From NCBI RefSeq assembly GCF_964355755.1, contig NC_092676.1, positions 26,270,288-26,334,287 of the forward strand: a DNA stretch of 64,000 nucleotides. Reading direction: 5' to 3'. The DNA is from Antedon mediterranea (Eukaryota > Echinodermata > Crinoidea > Comatulida > Antedonidae). The translations under genes were made by a program, and so were the position numbers. Numbering within the stretch: the stretch's first letter is position 1; each line of letters opens with the position of its first letter. Below the pieces are notes generated by a model. That model did no database searches. It was given only the letters and a program-made list of their open reading frames with translations, and was not told the origin of the DNA. Shown here in pieces: positions 45,435-64,000 of the stretch.

Positions 45435-47606
45435 ATTTTATATATTTTCACTGCCCTACAAAATAATAACACCAACCTTGACATTGTAAAACAATTAGGT
45501 ATTTATTTAAATATTATTATATCCCTAAGATCAGTTGATTCATAAATGTTATCCCATAATAATAATAACCGTATACATGACGTAGTATTATTTCCTTAAA
45601 GGATAGTGTAGGAATAATCCTAAATATATTTATTTAGGCATATGTAAAATATTATAAAGAATATTTATATTAATAGTCTAATTAATCATTTTTTATTGTA
45701 GAGAGATTGATAGGCACTCTCTAAACTCTTGGACCTCCGCTTATTAATAGTAGGGCCTAGGCCTAAGGGTAAAAAATTACAATATGCGTATATCCAACGT
45801 TACGTATCATAAGCTTGAGTGTGTTTAGTAAGTAATAGTAAGTAATATTTATTGCTTTCCAAATACAGTACAAATAAATAAAACAGTATAATGTAAATGA
45901 AATAAAAAGAGAAACATTAAATATAAAAATACAAGACTAGACAAGAAAATAAGCATGGAAAGCAGGGGATGGCCCTTTAAGCCTAGAGGCTTGTTTCCAA
46001 AGGGGTCCGCACGAAACAATATGTCTAGTGCACACTAATAGTCGAAGCGTAAACTTTGATTTTGATGTCAGTGTCGCTGTATCAAGCTCTACGCTCGGCT
46101 CAAAGTTTTAAAGTTCGTTGGTTTAGCAAAGTATAAAATCACTGTTGATACTTACACAAACTATTGTAGACCAGGTTTCCTCAAGATTGAAACACACAAA
46201 TCGTATCGACTAATGTTGAATCTAACATCGTATACATTAATTCTTCTTCTTCTGGTATATTATGAGATTTACTCCTTTAAAAACGGTATGGAAGAAAGGA
46301 AGCGTCAATAGAATAAAACTCGATTTAATTTTTAAAAACCGAATCCCAAAGTTTTTACGCGAAGGCCTTAATCACACTTAAACGTTGTCTATTAAAAACG
46401 CTGTTTCCATCAATCTGAAAAATAAACCACGACTTTTTTTGGAGGGGAAACTATAAGCCTATAGTTTTTTGTTATGATAATGAGGATATTTGAAGACAGA
46501 GAGCTATCTCGACTCTCAGATTACTTAGGTTTAGTCACTGCTATTGTTATTCGCTCAAGTGTTTTTCTTATGTAAACGTGTTTGTAGAAAGGCCTTTACC
46601 TGAAGGTTTCACATAACATACTTATTACAAAAAAACTAAAGCTTACTGATTACTTTTTTCTCTCTCCACAAAAACTAGGAAGTCTTTTCTCAAAATAATA
46701 ACAAATAATATAATTGAGTATTCTTCTATAATCGTACTATTTTTAAAAATTAGAAATTTTTTTTTGTATAGGCTAGTAGGCCTATAGCCTATATACAAAT
46801 ACATTGTATATTTTGATATTTGATACTTTTGACGAATTTTTAAAATCATTTTATTTAATATTTACTTAATTTTAACTATATTCCTTAAATGTGTAGTAAA
46901 GAACGTCCATTAGACACAACAGGAACAGTATTTGCGGACAATATGGCATCAGCATTTAGCTTTTAATCTCTCGTGTATAATTTAATTTCTATTATACGCG
47001 TATCCTTTATTACTTCATGCAATAAAATACTTCCCCAATAATAACACCTATTCACAGTTAATAGTCATCCTAGTGTTTTGTATCTAGAGATAAAATACAC
47101 AATAGACAATGTCTGTAAATCAAATTCCATGTTAATCTACGAATGAATCTGTATTCTTACATCGGGGTTGAGTCAATAGCACGAATTCCTGATGCGCGAA
47201 TTTCGTTTCTTGGCAACCATACAATATATAACAGCCAAGACTAGCTGTTATACCTTAAAGGGTACCTCCGGGTTGGAAATCGTTATACAGTAAAATATAA
47301 ACATGTCAACATTGATAATATAAATAACAACCCCACTAGATTTTCGATAGCGGTGAAAAAAAAAATGGCCGTTACGAAATAAGCAGCTTTTTAAAAGTTG
47401 CTGCTACAGATATTTTTCAATAGTTAGATGGGTAACTTTTGTGTTAAATGTATTATTCTTTCGATTCATACAATTTATTCTTAAAGAAAAATGCAAGTCA
47501 ATCCCGGAGTTAACCTTTAAGTTCGTGGAAATAAAGATGTTTTTGTTGGCAACAGATTTTATTCACTTATTAAAATAATAATCCAAAGGCATGGGTATCA
47601 CTGGCT

Positions 47607-47750
47607 GGATCTCAATGGAGATACAAAATAAAATAAGCACAAAGCTGAAACAAAACGATAAAGTAAAACAGCCAGAAAAATTAGCAGAGCTTTCAGGCAA
47701 CATAGAGATATTATAGTATCTCTATGGGCAACACTAGCCCTTCATCAGTG
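47607..47750. repeat. Dispersed repeat, second copy, with nested hairpin
   Basis: Matches 14401-14520 (GGATCTCAATGGAGATACAA.. GGCAACACTA..TTCATCAG). It differs by an extra hairpin, CATAGAGATA..TATCTCTATG at about 47702-47727, with GGCAACA on both sides, which looks like a small insertion. Confidence 0.75.
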
Positions 47751-48456
47751 CAATACTAAAATATTATATATATTTTATGTAAGAGCGATGTGTTTGAATA
47801 TTTTCTTTATAATCATCATTACCTTAATGGACAAGCATACAAAAGAAACAATTTCTATCATTGTCTTTGGTCATTTTTTATTCGATTACAATTACTGGTA
47901 TCTCCTTAAGTAATATGTTCAACCCATAAAACATAGTAAAATCCTGATGCTTTCTCCATTGAACATCAGAAGAACTGTTATATCAAGGCAATCTGCCTTG
48001 GTACAGTATAACCGGGAATTACAATATCATAATGCCCGGTTCTAAAGTAAGTGTCCTAGAGGATTTCAACCCTTATGATTAAAATAACACACACATTTAT
48101 TTTTTTATTTCCAATTTCTTATTATACCCTTAAAACATGGTAATAACAAAATAACTATATTATTCATATTCACAAAATAAAAACAAATAAAATATAATAC
48201 ATAATCGCATACAATTATTTCACACAAATCTGACGATTAAATAATACAACTCTTACCTACATAAAATAATTAAGACATGCTATATAAGACATGCAATATC
48301 ACACATGCATTTTAAAATATGCATTTTATATCATAATTATAAAACAATTTCTATCTGCCTTTGGCTATCTGCCAAGAACTTTTCTCTCAAATTATACATA
48401 CAGCACCAATAATTGAACTGATTTTGAAAAGAAAATAAACATGAAAGAAACATATT

Positions 48457-48640
48457 AAGCTTTGTCTACACTATCAAACTTTATGTGACAAAAAAAATGA
48501 GTGTGCCCATATTATATGGACATGATGATGTCATATCAATACCACATATGAGCATATAAATACCATGGGCATATCGCTACCATATTTGGGCACATCACAT
48601 TTTTTTTTGCCAAACAAGTTTGATAGTGTAGACAGAGTTT
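48457..48640. mobile_element. MITE family A, copy 14
   Basis: Full-length with three ACCA(C/T)AT core units. It lies downstream of the ALDH3A2 terminal exons. Confidence 0.88.
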
Positions 48641-49308
48641 TCAAGTTTACAGAGCAACTGTTTTGGTCATGAACAATAATAATCTTTTTAGTAGTTGTAT
48701 TCTCATAATTTAAAAACCTTGGCACACATTATTATTTGAATTGGATTTTAAATTTTTTTTTTTTTTTAATTCTAATTTTTAGGGCAATTTCCTCAAGGTT
48801 ACATAGACAATTAATACTCTTTCAGTGACTTCAGTTATTTATGAATTTCTGACACTTGGTTAGGTTTTTCTTTCCTTTTTCACATCCAGTATCATACACT
48901 GCACTGGTGGATATAACCAAATCCATTTACTGCTTACTACTGCTTGTTCAATAGATCTTTGTTACATCACAGTACTATAAAACATAGAAAAAGTGTGTTA
49001 GTTGGCTCTGTCTCAATCATTATTCAGAATTGCAAAATCATCAAATCATCCATTATATCACCACAATAAATCACAATCTCTACTATCAATTACTCCAATC
49101 ACATTCATTGATACTGGATGAATAAAGAAGTATAATAGTTGTGGAAGGAAAACAGAATATGTTTGAAATGCATCTGATAACAATAACAAAAATAAAAAAA
49201 CTTGAAATCTCAAAATGTTATGTTATTTATGTTATGCCAATACAGATTGACGGTTTCATAACGGCTCGCAAAAGGTAAGACAAGTTTAAGCTAGGCCCCA
49301 GTACCCAG

Positions 49309-55859
<6,551 letters not shown>

Positions 55860-55881
55860 AATTAAAAATGTTTTATTTTCC

Positions 55882-56794
55882 TACAAAAGAAAATGTATAA
55901 AAACAAAAATTAGTTGAATATTAACTCTTGATATACCTGGGTAAATTTTGACAGCGTGTACTTTGTATTTAACCAAACTCAGTCCACAAAATTTGTGCGA
56001 GCAGTTTTGTGACTTTGACACCGACTTTGACAAATGTTGGCATGACTCCACAAAATCTTGCACAATACATATTTGGTCTTGGGAAATGTGTGTACATTTA
56101 CATTATCTATAGACTATACAATACCATCACTATAACATTTAAGGTGCATTCATTGTTTTAATTAATAATTAAGTTTTTAGATTGCTTTTAATTTACAACA
56201 ACAAAATTAATAGGAGTTGAAAGCGAGTACTTTTTCCGTGGGAAAGGTAGGTATTATTTAAAGCCCCATTTTCTACATTCTTTTTAGATTTACGTTTACA
56301 TTTAATGTAAACAAAATAAATAAATACTATATGGTCCTAGTGCGATAATTGTTTCGGTCTTTAAACGGTTAAAAATAGGGACTAGAATAGGACGGGAAGC
56401 CAGCGCAAGGGCCGGGTGTGTAACTAATATCACGGCTATGTCGACGGTTTTTAATTTTATGCTCTAGCAAAACACATCGCCGTCCTCACCTAACCATCCT
56501 GTTTCATAAAGTCCTTAATGTGAAAAAGTAATTCAATTCTAATAATTTGAGCAGCCCGCAATAAATCCCTCAATTTTTTGAAGAATTATAATATATGCAT
56601 AAAGGGATGGGCTTTAAACTACACTAATAATAGGCCTTAGTAATGGATCTTTGAACTTTGTACTGATTACAATTTTTTGATAACACTTGACTAGAGATAT
56701 TCTTAATTATGTAATCTTACTTAATGTACTAGGAAATTAAATATAATTTGTTCAGAATTATTTCCAACACCAAAAATAATGATGCAGCATGTTG
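55882..56794. other. ALDH3A2 5' non-coding region; no gene seen
   Basis: AT-rich intronic sequence upstream of the coding start. No exon recognised. Confidence 0.5.
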
Positions 56795-57566
56795 GGTGTC
56801 TGATCATTTCGGCCGCCAGTCATTTCGGCCGCCGGTTATGGAATTGCCAAATTCATGAAACGCCAAAAAGGACAAAATATGTATTGTTAATTTCGGCCGC
56901 CAGAATTGTAATTATTCTTGAATATGTATGACACGCCATGTGTGTTAAAATGTTAATATTTTACTAAATACTGTATTATTAAGCCGAATCGGCGGTCTTC
57001 AATTCCAGAAACAGCAGCGATATTATAGCGTGCACATTGCCATCACTACAGTGAATATTAATGATATTTTTTTAATAAGAAGGAGGTGATGCTGAAGTTT
57101 TTTTTATGTGCCAGTCAAAAACACTTGACTTGATTCATATTAAAAGAAACACATTTTTACAAAGCACACGCATCTTCGGGACTTAAAAATAAATAAAAAA
57201 ATAAACATTAAATTAATATTCATTTTGACCAAAATATTCAGACGGTAAAATACTGTAACTAATAATTTTTATAACTTTAAATCTATGCCTACGGCAAAAA
57301 CAAAATGTATTTAGCCCATTATTGCACAACTGATCTCTAGTTTAAATGACCATAGTTCTCTGTGGCGTTCCATAGACTTGATAAAGTTATTTTTTTTCAC
57401 TGTAATACTGTACAGTTAATGAGTTATTTCTGGCTATTTCAATTTGGCGCGCCATACCTGGCGGCCGAAATGATCATGCCATATTTTGTCCTTTTTGGAG
57501 TTTCATGAATTTGGGCGTTCCATAACCGGCGGCCGAAATGATTGGCGGCCGAAATGCACTGTGACC
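56795..57566. mobile_element. hAT-like non-autonomous transposon, 772 bp
   Basis: Perfect 8-bp target duplication GCATGTTG at 56787-56794 and 57567-57574. Termini GGTGTCTGATCATTTCGGCC and its imperfect complement at the right start TIRs of about 80 bp, with the word ATTTCGGCCGCC repeated at both ends as subterminal sites. The interior has no transposase. The 8-bp duplication is typical of hAT elements. Confidence 0.85.
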
Positions 57567-57960
57567 GCATGTTGCCTCCTTCCAAAAAAGCAAAACACTT
57601 TTTTTGTGTAGGGTACCGGTAGGTAAGGGCATCATCAGGCTTACTGTATGCTACTAAAGAGAAAGCAAACTTGACAAAAATTTCCTAAGGTTGCGACCTC
57701 TGGGCCATTAGATTTTTTATGAGTCAACAGGGGACCTACATTCCATTTAATACCGTGCTGCAATCCCCTGCTGGCTGGGCATGTGGGCTACCTTTTTATG
57801 ACTCAAACTATTACTGCTTTTCATGTTACCACTAACAATATAATATTGAAATTAACGTGCATTTATCATTGAATTACTTTAGATTATATCATAAGACTTT
57901 CTTCTGCACAAAAGAAACGTTTTCTTACCTTAATACACAAAAATAGGTTTGTTTATGTAC

Positions 57961-58085
57961 CTCTCGCTCCTCCGCGAATTAAAACCCCGTGATTCCAATT
58001 TCTGTGTGAACTGCATGATGATGCACAGAGAAACTTATCAGAGCGTGTCGTTGACGAAGAGGGCGAAGTAATATTTTTCTCATCT
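57961..58085 (-). other. Possible ALDH3A2 5' UTR exon and promoter
   Basis: A GC-richer patch whose minus strand ends GGAGCGAGAG|GTACAT, a plausible donor that could splice to the acceptor at 55881. This is inference from position and splice consensus. Confidence 0.35.
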
Positions 58086-58365
58086 CTCAACTTACGCAAT
58101 TATAATATTAATACCTAATATTTATAAAATAAACATGCTCAACACAAACAATAACTAAAATAAAAATCTACTTTTTTTGTAAATTTATTTTTGGAGGACA
58201 CCGCAGTTGCCTTAATAACTTACATTTACAACAAAACCAAATTTTTATACAAGAATAAATTCAAACAGATTAGAACAGACACATTTGAAGCATGTAATTT
58301 ATCTTTTATTCAGATTCGTCAATTACTAATTAACTCTCTTATTACATGCGAAAATGATCCATTAT

Positions 58366-58958
58366 AGCTAGGTTCACATAAACTTCGATCCAGTAGATTC
58401 AAACGATTTCACATTGTGAACCATATACTGTAGCATATAGATAGTAATTTGATATTCAATTGGTTGTGTTGTTTCCCAAGTCAATATTTCCTCTAAGTTT
58501 CAGATTTATTATTGTAAAGCTCTATCTAGATCATAAAACACAAAAGAACACAAAGAAAAGAGACCTAAAAAAATGGACACCCATCATTACATGCCACTAT
58601 TATTAGAGACAAAAATTCATTTATTATTTGTAAAATGTATTTAAAAAACCATACTCTATCATACAAAGTGCTACTACTACTGGTATTTCTATGTTTTTCA
58701 AATTTTGTGTCATTGCAAAAAAGGGAGGTGTATTTGACTGGGCTGTTTTGAGTAATCAGCAAATGTAGCTGATCAAACTTCTCGTTGTTTATATCCAAGA
58801 AGTTGGAGTAGCTCACTGCTAGTGACCAGTCGTATTGTGACATTTTTGGACAGAGCTTTAGTGTGAACCCTGCTATTTGAAGCCAATTCATAGATCACAT
58901 GCACTGTGTCAAATGTGAAATGTTTTGGACAGAGTTTTAGTGTGAACCAAGCTATTCG
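58366..58958. mobile_element. Possible non-autonomous element with internal tandem duplication
   Basis: TAGCTAGGTTCACAT at the left resembles the complement of TTAGTGTGAACCAAGCTA at the right. Near the right end, about 65-70 bp (GGACAGAG(C/T)TTTAGTGTGAA.. to ..ATAGATCACATGCAC) is tandemly doubled (about 58850-58982). Confidence 0.5.
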
Positions 58959-58989
58959 ACGTCAATTCATAGATCACATGCACAATCAA

Positions 58990-61900
58990 TTGGAATCCTA
59001 TACAATCTATATAATGTGTACAGTATAAAAAATAATCGAGCAAGTGAAATTAAACATCTTTATACAAATAAGAATATGTAATGGGCTGTGTGTTGAAGCA
59101 CCAAACGGATAGAGTAACATTAATATATAACATTAATAACATAATACATCATGATACATTGTTATTCGAAAAATCAAAACAACAAAATGCATATTGAAAC
59201 CAATATTATTGACTTTTATCAACTTAAATAAAATACATTTCCCTAAATTTTTATATATTTAGTACAAAAAAAATTAAATTATTATTGTATTATTACTATT
59301 ATTGTAAGGGTTTACTAACACTAATAAAAAGTGTGTACATCAGACCAGTGGTGGAAAAGGACTTTATACATTTATTTTCATTATCAATTTGTTTTTAAAA
59401 AACCCTTATACATGTAGTTTTGAATTGAAAACACTTATAGTTACAGTAGTATATCCAAGCAGGGATATAAAAAGCGATATCCTAATGCTACTATATTTTT
59501 ATCTTTAATATACTGTATTTTAATAATATAAAAACCCAAATTATAACTAGAACTTGAAAGATGTACACCAGTGTGTTCAATCTAGCACACACTGGTTCGA
59601 CTTCAAATATATCATTAAAACAAATAATAATTATATAGAAATATATAATAATCATAAAATGTGTCAAATAGAAATTTGTTTCTGTGTCAAAATCAATACA
59701 ATTAAATTATAGAAATTAATTTAGCATCAAATCAATACAAGATACATATAAGCTCTAAGCTTCAAATTAATAACGAATTCATTCATATTTTGCAGCGGAT
59801 ATTTGATTGATACAGAGAAAGAATTGAAGGCAATTCTAGCTTTTTACAAAAGAAATATATAAGCATGATGAAGACTCTACTAACAACAGTAGAACTCCTA
59901 TTAAGGAGACACTTTCTGGATCCAACAAATTGTCCTCTTTTTAATAGGGATTGGCCATACAACATATTCATAACATGGGAAAGTGTCCCTTTAATATGGC
60001 TGTCTTAAAATGGGTGCTCTACAACAGTCAACTAAAAAATGTGTTTAATTTATGCACTTGGATAATAAGACTAAATGAATATAGCACTACTTCCTACATT
60101 TTAAACCCTTTGCAACAACAAAATATTGTACACAACAAAATATTTTATACAAATTATCTGAAAATGGTTTTTAAAAGTTTCATTTCTTAGTATTAAATGG
60201 TTCATTAAACAAAAATCCCTTATTTTATTTGTCTGCAAAACATAAAAGCCATAATATAGTAGTGATATGCCCATATATGGTAGATATATGACATCATCAT
60301 GTCCATATATGGGCACATCACATATTTTTGTCACATAAAGTTTGATAGCGTAGACAAAACACAGGTCGTTTTAAATGTTTATTAAAAATGAAAGCAAAAG
60401 CACATTGGCATTAAACACTCTTCATTTTTTTATCTATATATACATAGTTCACAGTTCCTTTTGATTCAAGGTATCTATATCTACTAGTATACACAACATT
60501 TTGGATAAAAATTTCTACAGTTTTTACTATTGTGGACAATTCTGAGAAAAAGATATACAAAACATAAATTATATTTGATTGACGCTTGTGTTCATTAAAA
60601 TGTGTGTGGTTTTTCAACTACGAACTATGCCATGGTAATTCATTATGGGCAGGCAAGGCGGGATGTGCTTCCTCCCACCAACACCTTAACACAGTTGTGG
60701 TTTCTAGGGGGACAAAAGAGGTTTCTTTCTACCCCCTAAACAAATATTTAAAAGAATCATTTATGCAAAAAGTAAAAATTTAGATATGTAGTGAGAAGAT
60801 TGGAAATTCCAGGGCAACCCTGAATATAATCAAACACTGGCTTTTTTTACATAGTATTTCACAAACATATAAATATATTATCGTATCATGCAAAACTTTT
60901 AATATATCTTAGTTTTAAATGAATTAACATTTACTATATACTGTAACAAAACAGTTGTAACATAAAACAGTAATGCAATAACTTCCTTTTAAAAAAATAC
61001 AGATGAAAGTTTCAATATGTGAACATTTACATTTTAACACTACCACTCCATATCTGATAGGCGCAGATTTTGTTGCCGTTTATTATGCATATCATGTGCA
61101 ACAATGTTGTTAACGGTATAAAGCAAATTTGCAGTAGAAATAAAGATATTCAACATAATCACAAATGGCTGTTCTAAATTCATTTGCATAAATTAACAGT
61201 AAGAACTAATCACTGTGCAGTGCCATATACAAGTTCATCCTATACAGAGATCAGTTTCCATGTTGTGTTTAGACATTTTAATTTTTTTTTAAATCAGGCA
61301 GATTTACATTTAATAGTCATTGTAATGGTCCCATAATATATGTTCCTATCATGATGTGTCCATATATAGTCATAATGTGCCTATATATAGTCATGATGTG
61401 CCCATATATGGTCAGGTTACATCATTATTGAACCTGGCAATTTCAATGTCTACCATTACAAATGCCTCTGTTTTGGAAGATCACATTATCAATTATGTTT
61501 TCAAAATAAACAGTATTGAAAAAAACCTAAATGATCATGAGACATACCATATATGGTAATGGTGTACACCATTCTATATACAGCAGCTAAGATGTTCTAT
61601 ATGGTATACTGTACCTAAGACAGACCTAAATCTGCTTTAACTTTAGCTGAATATAAATACAGGTAAATCAATCAGTGGATATATCTTTGGTGCAGATTTG
61701 AAAATTACAAAACAATTAGGGAGCTTCCATTTTCAGGAAAGGGTACGATATCAATTTGAAAGTCCCCCTTTTTTAGCTGTACTGTAACAATGCATGTTGC
61801 AACAGAGCTTAGGCAACAATTGATGTCTTTACAATAAGCCTTTTCTAACAGATGTTAAATAGCCATCTACTACTGTATGCAAGTTCCTCAGCCGTAAGCC

Positions 61901-62129
61901 AAATTGTTTTTATTTTATCATTGAAAAAGAGGTTTTATTCATATGCACCATATTTCAACATATTCTTATAATTATCTTCCATACTGAGTATGTCCAATTA
62001 AACTTTAATGAACATAGTTACACATGGAGCAGAAAAATCATTTTTATTTAATCATATTTTCCCACCTCTTCTACTTACGTAAATAATTTTTATGTACATT
62101 GGTTCACTTAATTAAGACTAAGGATATCA
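58990..62129. other. Downstream region of ARF6; probable long 3' UTR and intergenic sequence
   Basis: No other coding gene recognised. AT-rich, with a MITE, ATATATGGTCA-type repeats near 61350-61415 related to the family A core, and several short open frames without domains. Confidence 0.5.
60247..60360. mobile_element. MITE family A, copy 17 (left end lost)
   Basis: Core and right end (CATAAAGTTTGATAGCGTAGACA) present; left repeat missing. Confidence 0.75.
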
Positions 62130-62852
62130 TTAGGACTTGTGGTTTGATGTCAGCCACATCAAACCTTCATATAACCCATCGCCTGTCGTGGCGCAAGACG
62201 GCTGTACAAACCAGTTACGATCACGTATACGTGTAAGGCCCAATTTTTCTTGGATTTCATGTGGTTTCATAGCTGGAAAAACAATAAAATTCATTGTCAA
62301 AGTTTGCTTGTACTACAAATATTCTCACACAGTACAGAAAAACTAATTTTATTTTTTCACATTAAAGTGAATAAAATAAATAAAACTTCAACAAAACATT
62401 ACACACAGTTAGTGTCCACTTAAGTTCTGTCTACACTATCAAACTTTATGTGACATAAAAATGTGATGTGCCCATATAGGGACATGATGATGTCATATCA
62501 CTACCATATTTGGGCACATCACACTGTTTTTGTCAAACTAGTTGTAGTCTGTAGACAGAGCTTAAGCGTCACTAACAACATGCTTATGAAGTACAAAAAT
62601 AATACATTGAGTTAACAAACATCACTGTACATTTATGGCATCGGGTTACTTACATTCCGGTAAATCTTGTTTGTTTGCAAATATTAAGATTATAGCATCC
62701 TTCATTTCCCTATCATTTATAATCTTATGTAGTTCTTGCCTGGCTTCGTCTACACGATCCCTATCTGCACAATCTACTACGAAGATCAAGCCTTGCGTGC
62801 CTGTGTAGTAATGCCGCCATAAAGGTCTAATTTTGTCCTGACCGCCAACATC
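62130..62852 (-). CDS. ARF6: ARF6 small GTPase, last two exons (5' exon beyond the right edge)
   Basis: ARF6 controls endocytic recycling, cortical actin and PIP2 synthesis at the plasma membrane. Exons 62852-62654 and 62272-62130 encode 113 residues, starting at the switch [18 protein letters not shown] (D63 by human numbering) and ending LTSNHKS. With 62 missing residues the total is 175, exactly the family length. [34 protein letters not shown] (NKQD guanine-binding motif) and [14 protein letters not shown] (CAT motif) are intact. ARF6-specific choices ([33 protein letters not shown]) separate it from ARF1-5. The P-loop, switch I and myristoylated N-terminus are not in the window and were not found up to 64000. 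Confidence 0.96.
62422..62563. mobile_element. MITE family A, copy 18
   Basis: Complete copy in the ARF6 intron. TTAA occurs at both outer edges (CTTAAGTTCTG.. and ..CAGAGCTTAAG), the clearest hint of the target-site duplication in this family. Confidence 0.9.
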
Positions 62853-64000
62853 CTACAAAGAGACATAATGCATGTTTATCATTTTATGGAGAGGGTGTTC
62901 AATGAATATATCTCACTCTTCGAGGAGATGGCATTTATCCATGTTAGCTAGGCATGAAATAGACAAAAACTTTGTTAATCAGGGGGTAGCATGTTCACTA
63001 CTTTAGTGCATGTATTTTAATATAATGTTAGAGCCTAGATCTGCCTTTGCCCCTGCTAAGTTTTATCACAAGGCTGACTGTAAGTATGTAGAAGCACTGT
63101 AGAGAAAAATAATTTCAGTATTAGACCAAAGACCTTAGAATTGGAAGGCTAAGTATTATAGTGAAGTACAACAATCCTAGTTTCTTATAACCAGAGAGTT
63201 TCTATTATTAGCTATGAATACAATTTGGGGTTTTGAAAAACACAATACATAATTAGCAAAAAGGTCAATGTCCATCATATCAGAATTGAGGTTAATTACC
63301 TTAAGATAGTCCATTAAATAGGCGTTGAATTATGTGAGGTATTTGTGTTACACCACTAATCTGATGTCATCTTTCAATATAGGTATAATTAATAATCAAA
63401 CTTCATCATTGTCATCAGTTAAAACAATAGATCAGAATATAAGCTAATTAAATTAAGACTTGCTACAAAAGACTCAATCAATTCAGTCGTTTTAATTTAA
63501 TTATTAAGTCAAATTATATACTTATGGAAGCTCATTGTATGTGTAATTATATTACAACATGTACTGTACAAATACTACTCTTTCTAATAATAGGTATGTT
63601 GAATAGTAATTAGTAATATAATATTAATAATTAGGCAGTACCCTCCACTATCAAGAAGTTCATAGAATGTACAGTACTGTACCTAGGAATACACACACGA
63701 GTCAACAGTAGTTTGTGTCTCAACACAGATATTACTATTAGTACTATTAGTATTACAGTACCAACGAGAATTACTGCCCCTTTTTGGACGCGACGGACGC
63801 GTCGAGTGTCCGTCCAATTTGCGTCCACGACGCGTCCATTCATAAACTAAACCAATGATTTGGACGCACTTTCGTCGGGCGGGCCGTGACCTCGCTACCT
63901 GAGTCTGTTTTTGTTATTGTTCGCGACCGTATTCATATTCAAATGACATCGGAAAACTAAGACTGACTGTTGAGCAGGGTCGGCTGTATTGGTGTTTGTT
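62853..64000. other. ARF6 intron or upstream sequence; nothing coding seen
   Basis: AT-rich until about 63775, then a GC-rich patch with repeated GGACGC/GCGTCC words (63785-63870) that can fold on itself. No start exon for ARF6 recognised. Confidence 0.5.

Larger units (their letters stand above)
45435..49308. other. Intergenic: RFX4 upstream region to ALDH3A2 3' end
   Basis: No supported gene. It holds the presumed RFX4 promoter and any non-coding first exon, AATCAATAT-type simple sequence just inside intron 1 (45270-45370), a dispersed repeat and a MITE (listed separately), a hairpin AACCGGGAATT..AATGCCCGGTT near 48009-48042, and long AT-rich stretches. Confidence 0.5.

Noticed and set aside
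58565-58891. 108-codon minus-strand frame
   Set aside because: Lies in a duplicated repeat segment and resembles no protein I know.
63631-63843. 70-codon minus-strand frame as ARF6 first exon
   Set aside because: Lacks the GLDAAGKTT P-loop and the start expected for ARF6; the true first exon is not visible here.

Overview
This is animal nuclear DNA: AT-rich, intron-dense, with GT-AG exons that rebuild well-known metazoan proteins. The proteins resemble vertebrate ones closely, but genes are compact, TAGGCCTA-type words recur in the introns, and short palindromic transposons are everywhere. I infer a non-vertebrate deuterostome, most likely an echinoderm; the sequence alone does not fix the species. 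Exon boundaries were set by hand from splice consensus, reading-frame phase and similarity to remembered family members.

Layout, left to right. TRAPPC10 (minus, 5' half only, runs off the left edge) and CMSS1 (plus) share a promoter of under 200 bp. Next come two minus-strand tandem copies of a DUF4062-NACHT STAND NTPase with a Cys-rich tail: an intact upstream copy (22444-13115, 897 aa) and a downstream copy (11490-5887) with two frame breaks and an in-frame TGA. At 23930-24772 lies a single-exon type I membrane protein with one Ig-like domain, a small repeated stalk, and a cytoplasmic tail with an ITIM and a second YxxV. From 26957 to 31393 there is a large transposon-derived inverted repeat, itself hit by a LINE fragment and a 55-bp foldback element. 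POLR2F (minus) and an FBXO30/FBXO40-type gene (plus) follow head to head. RFX4 (minus, 14 coding exons, 603 aa) occupies 45434-38645. A fatty aldehyde dehydrogenase of the ALDH3A2 type (minus, 55859-49309) has two alternative last exons, one giving a soluble basic tail and one a membrane anchor. The last two exons of ARF6 (minus) are at 62852-62130.

One palindromic MITE family has 18 recognisable copies here (about 2.5 kb, 4% of the window), many within tens of bases of splice sites. There are also a second palindromic MITE family, a hAT-like element with perfect 8-bp target duplications, tRNA-headed SINEs, minisatellites and a large CATCAT/CTTCAC satellite in an RFX4 intron.

Most genes are unrelated housekeeping or regulatory genes. 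The possible functional grouping is the pair of STAND NTPases next to the ITIM-bearing Ig receptor, which together look like an innate-immune neighbourhood; that grouping is inference.
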